Assembly: GCA_019649035.1 (NCBI GenBank)
Contig: BMAT01001012.1
Location: forward strand, 94,581 to 142,356
DNA from: Elysia marginata
Taxonomy: Eukaryota > Mollusca > Gastropoda > Plakobranchidae
Reading direction: 5' to 3'
DNA length: 47,776 bases
Position numbers and translations under genes: made by a program. A model generated the notes under the pieces. It saw nothing but the letters and a program-made list of their open reading frames with translations. It made no database searches and had not been told where the DNA came from. Below, piece after piece: positions 13,023-26,209 of the stretch. The stretch's first letter is position 1; the number at the start of each line of letters is the position of its first letter.

Positions 13023-13079
13023 ACAAGCAATAGGGGAAAAGAAGGATGTAAAGAACTAGAAATATTTGTGTAAATAGAG

Positions 13080-15890
13080 AGTAAAGGGTGGCCATATTAC
13101 GGTTTTAATAGCGGCCTTGAAAGTAAAAGCAGTCTGAAACAAATACAAAATTCGCAGTAGTCTTCTAATTTAAAATGTATTCTGATAATGGTTTAAATCT
13201 GGTGGTAGACTGATTCAGTTAAGAAATAATTACTTTTTTAATTGTTGCTATATCATCCTAAACTGAAAGGGAAAAAGAATTTTTTTTTTAAATTTTGGAC
13301 TGAATTTAGCAATTTACTACTGCACCTTCGAGGGAGTCGCTTTTGATAGTGTTGTATCATTCGCTAGATGAGGAAGAAAAACACAAAAATTGAAATAGAA
13401 ACACATGACCTCATCGGAGTGAAACAAAAATTACTCAAAATTAAGTTTTTCAAGAATCGCGTCTCCTGTCTAATCTTGAGCGAGTTACGTTAATGCGGCT
13501 CTTAAACGAGATTAACATTGAGGAAGTGGAACGTTTTCAGAAGCAATTTTAGAGAAAAGTGAATTGATGAATAGTTGCGTTATTAAATCATTTACCATAG
13601 GCGAATAATTAAGAAGTAATATACAGTAAATATTCGTAGGTCTTGCTCTCGAAAGCGCAGAATACTTTATCTTCATTTCAGAAACGGCTCCATTGAAACT
13701 ATAGGCATCAATTTCTTCAAGTGTTCGCTACACGCTCTCAGGTAGGCCGAGTACATGCGAATATATTTTGGTCAAACCAAGAAGACTCGCTGGTTCCGCT
13801 TGAAAATTACAGATAGCTTAAAATTGAGATTTTTTTCGGTGCTACTACATCTAAATTTAAAGTAACCTGCTAACCTTTATAGATCTAAATTTGCATAATT
13901 AAATGTTAAAAGGTATTATGCGATTTTTTTACATTTGATACAAGAAGGTATCAATCTCACTGGCGTCTGGTTTGAATACAAAACATTGAAAAAATTGTTT
14001 TATGGAAATGGTTGCGGCAACGACGTCAGTTTTAATGAACGAAAACAATACATTGCGCTAAAGATTTTATCGATCTCGACCAGTCTGTCGTAGTTTGTAT
14101 ACCTTTACTGTGAAGACTACCCCATCTTTTTTTCTCCTGTCAAGCAAGCACCGATTTATCTATATGAACTTATCCCCTGGAGCACACTCTTAGTCTCATG
14201 TTTTGTACAGTAAAATGGTGAAAAAAAAAACAAGCTAAAAAGGCCATTTATTGTCTTAGCAAAGCCCCTTTTGTAAAATAAATTCCTTGATAATGTCATG
14301 AGAGATGTAGGTGGGTTTTAGAAAACAAGCGAATGGAATTTAATTATTTGGTATTTGGCATTCTAATAACACATTAACGCTCAGACGCATCTTCCTAGAA
14401 AATAATGCCGCTGTAAATTTCCAGATTCTTGTAACAGATTAAAAAGTTAGTCCACAAGCTTTCGGTTTCTAGAGATATGTAATACTTAAAGCAGTATAAG
14501 AAAACAAGAAGTTTAATTTATACAGTGCCGAAACTGCGTAGGCTTGAATGCAATAAATAAATAGAATTGCCCCATCGCAAAGGTTTTTCGGTTTTTTTCT
14601 TAAATATATTTCAAAAATGCCATTGAGCTAATTATTAACAGTCATGATCTTAGAACTTTATCATCATGCTAAAGCGTTTATTAAAAAAAACCTTCAAAGA
14701 TTATTTAAGTCATAAAAAGGCCTCCAAGAATAGTTTTAAAATCTTATAGAAAAGAAAAAAAAGAAAACATGAAAAAGATGCAGAAAATGCTCAAAGCTGT
14801 TGTTATAACAGGAAGTAAAAGTGCTTCTTATTTAAAATATTTAAAAAACAATGTCAACATGAATAAATCTTCGTTTGCTTCTGCTCAAGAAGGGCTGATG
14901 TTTAAAAAAAACAACAAGAAATGCAAAGATTACTTTGAGGTGATTAAACCTTTCAAAATCTAAAGAGGATCTCGCACAAAAAGGAAGAACACCATCATCA
15001 TTATATATTCTGATTTTCATCCGCCTGTTTCACATCATCTCGAGTAAAAAAAAAGGCATACCAGATGCTACTTTACGTGTGGAATATATTCATAGTGAAA
15101 AAAATGATACGTAGAACAGCGGTATACCTTTCTATGTGCTCAGAAACTTTAATGGATTAATAGGGAAAATCTGAGGCGAGCAAACTAAGGAAGTAGAAGA
15201 AGCTGAAGATGACATTTAATGAAGTCTCCTTCATGATGCGGCAGCCACTTCAAGTTTACTACCTAGTGCAAGCTGTTCGAGATGTGCGGAGGTGGAATTA
15301 GAAGAGATTCGTTTTTATACATACGTTTATCAACTTATGTCGGTGCCCCTCACCCCTTCCCTCCCACTCAGTTTTATAGCTAATGAAGGTACTTGCTATG
15401 GAGTTCCATGAAATGATGAGTTCTTCTAATTGAGTTTCTGGGGTAACTGTTCGAGGTTTCCCCGCGCAGTATCCTCATTGAGATATAAAGAGAACTGGAG
15501 AGAGGGCCTCCTGGTCTTGCTGAGAGCAATAACAGACGAGAGGGGCAACTCTATAAACAGGCGAAAAGAGATATTTTAATTATATATAGGAAAGTATCAT
15601 AATTGTTATGTGCCGGATTTTGAGAGAAACTTTGCAAGTACATGAAGATTTGTGTGGGGAGATGAAATAAAGAAACGGGTCATTAGGGAAGCAAATCAAT
15701 AAAGATATAATAAATGGTTAATATGGCACACATTGTCATTAAGAAAAAGATTCACTAAAGCGCGGAGAAAAAGTAATAGAAATAAAATTGCAAAACTCTT
15801 AACCCTAACATCATAAAACTTTGGAATGTTGCTTTAAAGATGCAATGGTGTTTATATTCACGAAGGCCTCAAATGGCACCCACAGAGACG
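13080..15890. other. AT-rich stretch, nothing recognised
   Basis: Poly-A/T patches and isolated short motifs only. The Lys-rich 64-codon frame at 14769-14963 reflects A-rich DNA. Confidence 0.55.
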
Positions 15891-15896
15891 GGAAGA

Positions 15897-16006
15897 TGAG
15901 AGAGAGAGTAAGGTAGAGAGATAGAGAGAGAGGTAAAGAGACAAGAAGAGAGAAGGAAAAGAGAGGCATTGACAGACACAGAGACAGACAGACAGAGACA
16001 CGCAGT
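15897..16006. repeat. (GA)n/(GACA)n imperfect microsatellite
   Basis: A purine-rich run of agagag, ggtaaag and agacagacag units. Confidence 0.88.
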
Positions 16007-16009
16007 GAA

Positions 16010-18710
16010 AGATATAAGTTATATATCTAGAAAATGTGCTCTGCTAATAAAATGGAGAGTTAATGAAGTGTCGTAAAGTAAGACGAGTTGTAATCGAATT
16101 ATAATACAATAAAACTTTGTTGATCCGAGTTGTACGATTTTGCCAATCACTCAGCTGGTTTAATTTGCAGAATGAATGAATAAAAACAATATTGAATATT
16201 CTGAATTAAGGAACAACAGCCATATATGTATTATATTTGTGTATATAAGACTTTTCTATAACTATGATTATAGGAGAAAAAAGAGTGAAAGAAAAAAAAT
16301 CCCTCTTTTCTGCCACAAAATTCGAAACTTATTTTAATAAGCCTTCAGTTTTTTTCTCTGCCCCAGATGTTGAAGTTATGGTAGTGAGTGTTAAAGGATT
16401 GTAATTGTCTTAGCAACAAATTCTTAAAATATATTTCACAACTGATTGGGAATGTACATTTCAAAAGGAAGAAACAAACTTTACATTGTAAATATAAATA
16501 AGTAAAATAAGTTAATGAGAGTTATCTAAAGTTTCTTGATGTAAAAACTATAAGATACAAACTTGCGTGCTTGAGGCGTACGTTCATGAGATACATTAGA
16601 CGTCGGGTAGCCGAAGTTTAGCCATCGACAGGAAGTCACAAGCGCTCCATGCTTGCATTACATTAAGTGGCACCTCTTGTGATCTGCTGTAGAGAAAAAT
16701 ATAGCTTCATCTCTTGTTTAGAAAAACAGAGAAGATTATCATGGGCATATGGCGCGGTACAATTAAGAAAAAATGCAAGCAAGAATAGAACGTTCTGTTC
16801 GCTCTCAGACAGGGGCGAGTTAATGCTTTCTGCACACAACGGCTATCACTAAGATTGATGTATACACCTAAAATTTATTACAAGCAGGGAAATGTTTTTA
16901 GTCTTCGGAGCTAAACAAAAATAGTTAATTTTCAACCAGATTTTTTTTTTACAGAAAAATGATACAGGCTCAATGCTGGTATTATACTAGAACGTAATAT
17001 GTTATCCCGTCGGCCAGGCCCATTAGAGTATACAGAAAACAGTCATGAAGATTCATTCGGGCAAAAAGATTTTAGAACTGACATGTTCCCATCAAACATC
17101 TGTTCGACTGAAATGTACCTAATATAAACAGTTTCAACTTGTACAAGTTTTAATCTCTCAAAAGTCACTTTTAAGTCATCAAAAAACTAAGCACAAGTAA
17201 AGATTTTCAAATACAGAACCCTAGTATTTTATTTAGTTCATTATCTTTCAATATCGGTACGGGTTTCAGATGTAAAGAAAAAGTGTACATGTATAATAAT
17301 ACGGGTTATATCTCAAACATTCAGAGCCGGAAGGAAAAGATCAAACTATGTTACAGCTTTCTACTTTCCGATGGCCCTTGATTTCGGCATATGTTCTAAA
17401 ACTCACACGCTGCATTTGTTTTTATTTCTGAATTTCGGCATCACCTTAAGTCTCTAAGCATTGACAAAATCCGCATAATTGCCTCAAAGCTGCTCGAGTT
17501 AGTTAAAATGCGCTCACAGAATCTGGGCCTACTTATTGAAGCTCACATTCATTTTTTTAAATCTATCTTTTCGTTGAAATGTTTTTCACCTCCTCTTGAT
17601 GTCGTTCGTTAGTTTTCACCATTCCTTCTTTTTTTTCTTTCAATTTTGTCTCCTTTAATACTCCATAAGCTTCTGCTAACAGTTTACCGTTCTCCATTAT
17701 CATGCACACAATGTTCCAACATTTTCTTCCTTTTCAATAAGAGATAATTGCATAGAGAAGAATACAGTAAGGATAGATTTTAACACTTTATTTGCTCATA
17801 TTTTAAAATAAACTGTACAATAAGGTGGATCTCACAATGACCTTTTTTTTTCTCTTCATGGAACCTGATGACGCTTTTTCTAGGCCAGCCTCAATCAAAG
17901 TTTCAAAATTTTTTCACTTCTTGAAGAGTTAATGGTGAATCTTCCATCCATTAAAAGCTAAGGCAGTTTATTAAATTAGATCGCCGGAATGACTTTATTG
18001 AGTTGGGAGTGGGACGCAGCTGTTCCACACCCATCAGCCTTACCAGGCACAGTCGGGAGGGCGCGCACCTTCAACAATTTGTTATACCGCAAACTTTTCA
18101 CCCGTCCCTTACTAACAAACGCACAGTTGTGCGGAAACTTTGAAATAAAGTTTTGTTCCGACATAATGACACAATTAGTTTTTGTCTGTGAGTTAATTCA
18201 ATAAGAAAAAGTAACGTAATTATACTAGACAAGTCATGCTTATCTTATAAAAAAAAAAAGATTTTCCCAATCTCTGCTTGATGATTGACTGTGATATTTC
18301 GTCTTCACACAAAGCAAGGGTCTGCATTTAACAGTTTATATATGTTGAGAACAAAGTAACAAGACATGCTATTATATCCTACTTGTATAAATAATGCCTT
18401 TAAAAGTTGTGTTAGAACCGAAAAAGAAACCAATAAAGTTTAAAATTTGAAACGAAGAAATCATCATTCTGCGCTGAAATGCCTGATTTCAACAGACAAA
18501 TCAATCACGTTTTTGTTTGACCGCTTTCCAAGTATTTTTCAAGAGAAGAGCTTGCATTCTCTGCGTTCATCGACTCTAAAATGCTCAACTCCATGATCAT
18601 AATGCATATATACTCGCGATGTCCCTATTTTAAGGAAAACATTGTCCAGCATTAAGGCTACAGCTTTATGAAAACCGTTTTTAAACTGCTTCATGATATG
18701 GTTTCCCAAG
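16010..18710. other. AT-rich stretch, nothing firmly recognised
   Basis: Slightly GC-richer patches at 16570-16850 and 17990-18110 contain short frames (16667-16852, 17976-18204) with no family resemblance. The rest is AT-rich. Confidence 0.5.
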
Positions 18711-18714
18711 AGAG

Positions 18715-18860
18715 GGGTGTGGAGCTCCAGAAGATCAGATTTCCTGTGGTTGTTGAGCGATGAGCAATCTACAACGTCATCTGGCCAGTGGTCATAATCA
18801 GATTTTCCTCACTTCTTGATCTGCTCAAGTCATGAAATCAGAGCCAGAAAACATGTTTAG
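18715..18860. promoter_or_regulatory. Weak regulatory-looking segment with repeated ATCAGATTTTCC-type motif
   Basis: The segment contains gatcagatttcctgtggtt near 18733-18751 (with a RUNX-type TGTGGTT at 18745-18751) and a second, similar taatcagattttcc about 60 bp later. Between 18860 and 19940 nothing is recognised. The frame at 19093-19326 shows no domain. Confidence 0.22.
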
Positions 18861-19949
18861 ATACTTTATCGCTATAGACACATTTTTGCTAACTTTTGGT
18901 GTTCTGATATTTTATGCTCACTTTCTGTATCTGCGATAATCCATTTTGTGCTCCTCATTGCCTCCAGGAAAAAAAACCATAAAGAATGTTTTGAATTAGT
19001 AAATCTATTCCTACATTGTCTATTCTATTTCTGAAGTTCCTCCACACTAGGAGTACGATTTTTAACGGACACATTTTTTCTTTTACCCCATCTTGTCCTT
19101 TCACCCGGAAAGCTGTAACGAAAATTATGCTTTGTCGACACATGTAATTTCCGTACGTCTCAATCTAAAAAAGAAATTCCCGTTAGTACAGGACACAATA
19201 AACCTCTATAGTAATGTTGTGGCTGAAGAGGTTCTCCCCAAATGCGGACTATCAAATCTTCAAGAGGTTTCTCGTTATTACGTTACACGGTTGGGCAGAA
19301 AACTTGGGTTAGTAAGAAGCGGGTAATTTTGGTAATACAATTTGATCGAGCAATAGCCAAGGCGTGTAGGTAATGTGTGCCAAATGAAGAGTGGGCGCAA
19401 CGGTTACCCCGACTAATTTAATCCGACCATCTGTTTAGAATCGAAATCCAAGATGCTGTACGCATGAAGCTTTAGATTCAGCTAAAATGTGGACTGGAAA
19501 GATAGAAGAACCTTCAAGTGCCATCATATATGACTTATTTAACCCGGAGGATGTTCAACATAAAAATATTTTTGAGTTCTTCCACATTTCTTCCTTCCAT
19601 TTCCTCGACTTCTGTCTTTTAGTTCTTTCACTCGTTTTATTTGTACCTTTTATTACTTGCTTCTTGCTTTTGAAATCTTCCATTAGGTTTATTTGTTCCC
19701 ATTTCTCAATTTTTAATATGTTATTGAATATGAAAATATAAAGATCTATTCAAAAAGAATAACATTACTTATATTTCTACATTGGCCCTCTATTTAAAAA
19801 AAAGTAAGAAAGAAGAAGCATAGTAAAGACAGAAAATATAAAGCCACGTCAATTCCTGGTCAAAGCAAAGGATGTTCTCTAAAGAACAAAGAAATCTAAA
19901 CTAATCCTGTAGGTGTAACGGCCTGTAAAACTATCCTGTTACTAGATCC

Positions 19950-20300
19950 ATAAAGTCTGGCCAACCGGATTGGCCCACGGCCGCCTGAGTTTGGTCTGGG
20001 GCCGGCGATGCTCGTGTGAGATTAGAGAGAAATGAAGCAGCACCATTGAACATGGCATGGCGAGTTTCGGGAGGTAGATAGCACCGGGTATATACTTCAT
20101 CAGATACACCTAGCTTCTGATGGCTCGAGATAATTCCCTATCAGGACTGCTTGATTGACTGACCGATGGACTGCAGCTTTTGATTTCATTTGGTTGTATC
20201 TTGGAAAGAGAAGAGAGAGAAGTAGAAAAATGAGAGGTCAAGAATTACTGCATGCAAGCTTTTCGAGAGGTTGGGGAAGGGGGGGAGGGGGGAGAAGATG
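19950..20300. promoter_or_regulatory. Candidate regulatory island with PBC-type site and G-rich run
   Basis: A GC-rich block (ggattggcccacggccgcc, ggggccggcgatgctcg) is followed by TGATTGACTGACCGATGG at 20152-20169, whose first eight bases match an Extradenticle/PBX-MEIS-type core. A G-rich tract with runs at 20273-20276, 20279-20285 and 20287-20292 could form a G-quadruplex. Confidence 0.32.
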
Positions 20301-20399
20301 GAATGAGTTAGCTAAGAAAGGTACCAGTCGGATAGGTGAGATTGAAAAAAGGGTTGATTTAGTTCGGAATGTGGTAGACTTATGATAGCGAATAAGGAA

Positions 20400-22310
20400 A
20401 CGCGTTCTTACCTACAGAACTCCTAAATCCCAAACTGCATGGGCAGAAAACGAGCCGCAAGTTGGTCAGTATATTATTTATTATAGACTCAAGAGAAAAA
20501 TAAATTAGAGAAGTATATCGCTTTGGGCCTTTTTATCTTCTTTTCGCTTTCTATTTTGAAACGAAAATAATCGTAAAACAAAAAATTGGTTAGTGAGGTC
20601 AAATCACAAAAACATCTTGTTCAATTGTTTTTACTTTGTTCACTTTCAAACGAAGGAACCTTCGCGGTATTTCTTCGAAAATGCGCTGAATAGCTTGGAC
20701 CATTGTTATTAACAAAAATTACCCCCACAAATTTTTACGATTTCTCTTTTTACAAATTAACATTAAATGAAAGAATTATGTTATTCTCAAAAGAATCAAA
20801 GTTTTTAAAACACTCTAAAACTTTCAAGACACGATTTGCAGTCTTTCTTTCGAGTTGAAATTAAATTTAGAAGAAAGACCTAATGCATGCATGAGACAAT
20901 AATTTGCTCAATGATCCAACCACAAATATCTTCAATGAAAGTATCTTAATTTGCATGAGCTACCCATTCCCGGTTAGAATCTGTTAGTCTGACCGACCAT
21001 CAATTATTTTCAATACATTTACTTACGTAACTATGTATTGGGTGAATGAACTCGAGTTGAATTGAACTGAATTGAGTGGTTAAACAGGTTTTACATAGAT
21101 TGCAGCTAAGATAAGTACTTGTCTGCCTTTTCACTGAACAAATTATGTTTTTTTTTAGTTTTGCAAAAACCGTTTAATCATTGTAATTGGCGAAGTACAT
21201 TGTAAAAGCCGTGAATAGATTCACGAATTATCTACATTGCAAAGCTTACAGGAAAGTGTTTTTTCCTGGAACCTACACTGCTTGATCCTATCACGTAATG
21301 TTTCTCTTGCTTGACCTTCAGCTACCCCCAGAGTTGACCGCTGTGATAATCCTATAGACGGTAACTAGTGTTCATCAAGGGCCGGCATCATTGCCATCGA
21401 TGCCACTGATGTAACAGAATTTGGATACGGAAACACGGCCAATCTTCATTTCGATGTATGAGTAATGGAAGGAGGATGTTTCATGTAATTTCTCCTTAGC
21501 TCTGCTCTGCTCCGAACCTTTCCTGTAACATTTCTCGTTGATCTGTCTTGGACGTTTGCCCATCTGTATTAAGATTAAGGGAAATGAGTTCACTGTCTGC
21601 ATTTCGACCAAATTATCGGCAAAGAGGGTAAAAATATCCAGTGGCTGGAACGGGGCTTAGACTGGACAAGAACTTGGATATAATGTATTACAGGCAGCGA
21701 AAAAGATCCATCTGGGACGAGCAACATTTTCATTTGACGAGGTGTTAAAGGAATTTGACTGAAAACTACTTGCTTCTTCTGTAACTTCTCTTGATATACG
21801 TCTGTTTTCCTATTTTTTTAAACAATTTCCATTGTTTTTTCTGCTGACAGCTTCACTCAGTCAGCATGCCAGGTTTTTACAGTTATGATCACTTTATTTT
21901 TTAGCATGTCCGTCTGCTTTGTTCTGTCAGTTTATCGGTCTGTGACTACTGCCTGTATTGTTATATCTTCATGTTTGCTTGCCTGTCTCTATTTTATCTG
22001 TCTCTGATTCTCCTATTTTATCAACCGAATTCCGATATAGTTTTATTAGATTGGACGAAATGTTGAATTATTCATCGTAGGTGTATTTCAGTGAGAAAAT
22101 GTGCATACGCTAATCTTCCCGATCAGTTAAATCATGACTGGTATCCTCTGGGGTGTTTCAAGCTTACTTTTTCTTCAGTTGACAGTTCACTGAAATATTT
22201 ATTTAAAGTTTGCTTGTTGTATATTTTTTCAAATGTTATCATCTAAGGTACATATAATTTAAGGTGTTATTCAAAACGAATTTTATCGCAACCAGGCAGC
22301 ATTTTCAATA
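20400..22310. other. AT-rich stretch, nothing recognised
   Basis: A somewhat GC-richer patch lies at 21290-21680, with a 78-codon minus-strand frame of no recognisable family. The rest is AT-rich. Confidence 0.5.
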
Positions 22311-22315
22311 GTATT

Positions 22316-22400
22316 AACAAAATAATAATGACGATAATAACAATATCAATAGTAATACTTGTAATAACAATAATAATATAATCGTAATAGAGTTATTACT
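22316..22400. repeat. AAT/AAC-type cryptic simple sequence
   Basis: Degenerate triplet pattern (aataataatgacgataataacaat and similar). This is simple-sequence DNA. Confidence 0.7.
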
Positions 22401-22587
22401 TTTGTCGTAACAATCAACACGAACAAATGCAGTATATAAAGAAAATAAAACACTTGGAAAAAGTTTGGCATCAAATTATAGAGAAATCAGCAATGTCGTT
22501 CATTGCAAAAAAAGGACCACAGGCTAGAAAAGAATAAGCGCTGTTTATGTCATACACCGTACATTTAAACGTTCGAAAGAAAAGGAA

Positions 22588-22624
22588 NNNNNNNNNNNNN
22601 NNNNNNNNNNNNNNNNNNNNNNNN
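22588..22624. other. Assembly gap (37 undetermined bases)
   Basis: A run of N. The true gap length may differ. Confidence 1.
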
Positions 22625-22629
22625 AGAAG

Positions 22630-22955
22630 GTATAAACACGGACCGAATCAGGAGGAGGGGTGAGGAATGACGCGTGTTCTACCTGATTAATGAGCTGGCT
22701 GTTTCTGTGTTTATAAAGCCAGAGGTCAGACTGGCCACGATTTATCAGATGCCGCTGATGGCAAGTTTGACAACACTTAACATCTGTCATAAAGATGACG
22801 GATGCAAATGGGTGCAATCAGCTGTTGGCGTCTACATCTTGTGGAGCTAAATGCACAACTGGTAGCCCATAGCAGAGCTGAGGTGTGCAACTGTGGCCTT
22901 TTACACTGCTGTTGGCTTGTCTTACACTTTGTTGGGTGATTGGTCTCTATTTGGA
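22630..22955. promoter_or_regulatory. Candidate regulatory island: octamer plus E-boxes
   Basis: A perfect POU octamer, ATGCAAAT, lies at 22802-22809. E-boxes are CAGATG at 22746-22751, CATCTG at 22781-22786 and CAGCTG at 22819-22824. A homeodomain-like gattaatgagctgg lies near 22685. No simple repeats. The overlapping minus-strand frames (22545-22965) have no recognised domain and one crosses the gap. The clustering of POU and bHLH sites suggests an enhancer, possibly neural, but that is inference. Confidence 0.38.
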
Positions 22956-23419
22956 TGCGATACAATAAACTGAATATTTTACACTATTGCTATGAGCGCA
23001 CATCGTAATCTACATATTTCGATACAAGGAACACGTTTTGATGAGCTGTATTTCTTGTTTATAAATTTTTGGCTTACTATTTAAAATTAACCATCTTTGT
23101 CCACTTATTACACACGCCTTGCTATCATAATTCTGGCGTTGCTGTTGTTTCATTTAATGTTGGGGAACCCGACAATTTAATAAAAAGAAAACGAAAACGA
23201 AGCATTCAATTTTGTTTTAACGTTTGGATAATAGACACGAGAACAAATTTATTTCTTGTTATCATTAATAAAAAGATGCCTTGAATAAAAAAAAAACACA
23301 TCTTGCAAGATGGCGTTCATGTAAGTTAGTGTACTGCAAAAACAGAGGGTGTTATGAATATTAAATAATGAACGTGAAGCGAGTAAGGGAGTGTTCTGAG
23401 GGTGACTGTAAGAATAGAA

Positions 23420-23580
23420 GATAGATAGTTAGATAGATAGAGAGAGAGAGGCTGAGAAAGAACGGGAGAGAGAGAGAGAGAGAGGCTGAGAAAGAACGGG
23501 AGAGACAGAGAGAGATAGAGAGAGAGAGGGGCTGAGAAAGAACTGGAGAGACAGAGAGAGAACCAGAGAGAAGAGGGGCA
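23420..23580. repeat. (GA)n-rich tandem block with about 60-bp internal periodicity
   Basis: GA runs are punctuated by repeated gctgagaaagaac(g/t)ggagag modules (near 23452, 23484 and 23531). It is a compound microsatellite/minisatellite. The minus-strand Ser/Leu-rich frames at 23326-23746 are artefacts. Confidence 0.88.
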
Positions 23581-23764
23581 GCAAATGATAAAGAATACTT
23601 GGTGCATGGAGTATGCGTGTACACAAGACAAATGAAAACGCTGTGAGCAAATGAAGGTTAGTGAGCGAGGGGGTGGGAAAGAAACACTCTGAGCCACCAC
23701 AAAATTTAAGGGTATCACCAATCTTAATACTTAATGAAATTATCACCTACTGTCATCTGTATTT

Positions 23765-23875
23765 TTTTAAATCATTATCGTTATTATATCTACTATTATT
23801 ATAATTGTTATTATTATCGTCATAATTATCATCACCACTGTTATTAACGTTATTGTTCGTATAATTACCATTTTG
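23765..23875. repeat. TTA/ATC-type cryptic simple sequence
   Basis: Degenerate triplets (attattatcgtcataattatcatc and similar). The frame that starts at 23873 has no recognised domain. Confidence 0.7.
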
Positions 23876-24104
23876 AAAAGTATTGAAACTTTAATTTATT
23901 TTATGTCGAAATATTTATCTTTGATGTTAGTTTTTATGCTTCGAGCTGTTTGGTTAACTAACGCGTCTACGTCTACACGCTACTTTACTCGCTCATCTTC
24001 TAAACTGAATGCAGCGTCGCATAATAAACAATTATTAATCTGTAATCGCGTTGTGTTGGTGTCGTGTCAAGACAGTTGAGTGTCTTCTAACAAACCTAAA
24101 TTGG

Positions 24105-24310
24105 CGGATTTATCCAAAGAACGCCAGTAATGTTACTGTCGGGGCAAGCCACGACTGGCGTTTCTGCATGGTCTAACCACGCCTCTGTGCGGACGTGGCG
24201 GCGGCGGTGGTGGAGGGAAACCAGTGTGGCCATGGAATGCTATTGATACACGACCTTGCTGGACATGGAGGCCGTCTCATTAGAGAAGAGCCGGGACAGA
24301 AATGACATGG
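24105..24310. promoter_or_regulatory. Candidate regulatory island with 9-bp inverted repeat
   Basis: A GC-rich block has AACGCCAGT at 24120-24128 and its exact reverse complement ACTGGCGTT at 24154-24162, then a CpG-containing gcggcggcggtggtgg run. No convincing open frame. From 24310 to 24890 the DNA is AT-rich and unremarkable. Confidence 0.3.
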
Positions 24311-24894
24311 ACTGACGGGACACAATCGTTTCTAGATGGTAAAAAGGAAATAGGAATACAAGGCAGGTCTTACTTATGCACTCGAAAAGACCAAGAGTCC
24401 AAGAGGGACACTAAGAATAGACTGAATTATTTTAAAAAATATTTATTTTCAATGGCAGCGCGTGTAACAAAGAATGTTTTAAGTTTGTAAATTTTTAAAG
24501 TCCATTTAAACTTTAAGTTTGCGTAATATTAACAATGTAATTTTGGAAATCTAAGAAAAAAAAGCACAGAATATAAGTTAAGGATAGGTTGGTTTAAATA
24601 TAAAAAGCATGTTCTTGATTCAAGCTACATTTTGATTGGGTTTTGTTAAAGTGAGATCGAAAAGATACTTGAACATAATGCTGACCTTTCTTTTGCGAAA
24701 GTTAGAAGTTACGACATAGGACAAAAATAACCCTTTTAATAAAAATCTCCACATCTCTCTGTGTTTATGCTATGCTTCGTCTATTCTGTTGAAACAGTAA
24801 ACGGCAATAACTTAATATTAACTTTACTCCTGCAACATTTATACAATGCATCACAATATCTTCCTAATACTGTAAAAAGCTTTCAGACACACCA

Positions 24895-25480
24895 GTCTCT
24901 ATTCTTCGGGGGCTTTTGCACACAAATAGACTAAAAGCCTCTAATAGCCCCCAAGCCCCTCAGAGCGACACTGGCACTACAACGCATTACATCGCTCAGC
25001 CGTGATTAAAGATCGGACCGGTGAAACCCAATAGTATAAAGTCGTGTCAAAGGGCACTTTCCGGAATAAAGGCCTCAATTGTTCGAGATTTGTCAGATTC
25101 CAAGACATCGGGCTTTTATCCTACAGGCTGGCTGGGTTCCGTCTTGCCCTCTCTTCTCATCATTGGATACAACATTAGCCCGGACGGAGGCTCTCCCAGC
25201 ATTTGTAGCGGATACTGATGACCCTGCAGACGCTGCTAATGTTTATGAAGCCAAGAATCGCCTTTCATTATTCCCACAGTCCCCTTCACACCAACGCTTC
25301 CGCACAGACCATTTCATTATGTAGTCCCGTCCCATCCTTTTCTTCCGCCTTTTCTCTAATCAGATGTTCCTGTCATATTGTCATAATCGTCGCCGCCCGC
25401 CACTGCTGCGGTCAAGATTTATGTTGTGCGGAGCTCTCGGGTTCTAACAATATATATTATTGTATTATTGTGTTGTAGGT
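24895..25480. promoter_or_regulatory. Candidate regulatory island (long, GC-richer)
   Basis: This is nearly 600 bp of non-repetitive, GC-richer sequence. Motifs include gtcaaagggcactttccgg, aataaaggcctcaattgttc (SOX-type ATTGTT) and several ATTA/TTTAT sites. The short overlapping frames (25021-25478) look like non-coding DNA. Beyond it, 25490-25980 is AT-rich and unrecognised. Confidence 0.33.
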
Positions 25481-25987
25481 GAAATTTTTAACCCTCCGAT
25501 TATCCTATGTTAAGACAGAAAGACGTGTGTTAAGTGTCTCTTAGATACCAGCCATCGCCAAGGCTAACATTATTGGTCGTGGTGTTCTTGTCTTATCTAA
25601 CGTAATTGCACATAATATCCCGCGAGGATATGCCATAGGGAAGAAGACGCAGGGGCACAAAGCAATTATGGTAGTGAGAAAATTTGTCATCTTATTGTCA
25701 GCCTAACGATATTACTGGTCTGGTTAACAATGGCAACTGAAGGGAGATTGAGTTCAATACATTACCACTTCCTCCTTTAGATTATTGTTAGAAGAAAATA
25801 TCAACTTTACTCTGACTTGTACTTTTGATCTTCCCCCTCCCCACAACCTCTGATCAGTTACACATTAACATGGTCTTTGTTATTTTTCGGCATGTCTTTC
25901 TATCCGTCTCTGCGTGTCTCTTGCCTAGTCTTTATTGCTACCTATTTTGTCTACCTCTCGTTTTATCTGCCGATCTATACATCGCTT

Positions 25988-26125
25988 TGTTTTTTTCTTT
26001 GTCTGTCTGTCTGTCTGTTTGTCTATCTGTCTGTCTGTTTGTCTTTCTCTCTTTCTGTCTCTCTATCTTTCTTTCTATCTATCTATGTCACTATCTTTCT
26101 CTCGATCTGTCACTCTTTTTTTCTA
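25988..26125. repeat. (TCTG)n/(TCTA)n/(TCTT)n microsatellite
   Basis: A tetranucleotide pyrimidine-rich run. The Cys/Leu/Ser frames across it are artefacts. Confidence 0.93.
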
Positions 26126-26209
26126 ATACTGTAGAAGAATGCAAACCATATTGATGATTATGACGAAATGTTCTTTCTCGGGTCAAATTACCGAAAATAG
26201 AAGCTGTTT

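Noticed and set aside
14769-14963. 64-codon Lys/Asn-rich frame as a small gene
   Set aside because: Composition follows A-rich DNA. No splice, promoter or family evidence.
23326-23746. Overlapping minus-strand Ser/Leu-rich frames up to 131 codons
   Set aside because: They read through a (GA)n compound repeat. The unique flanks show no domain.
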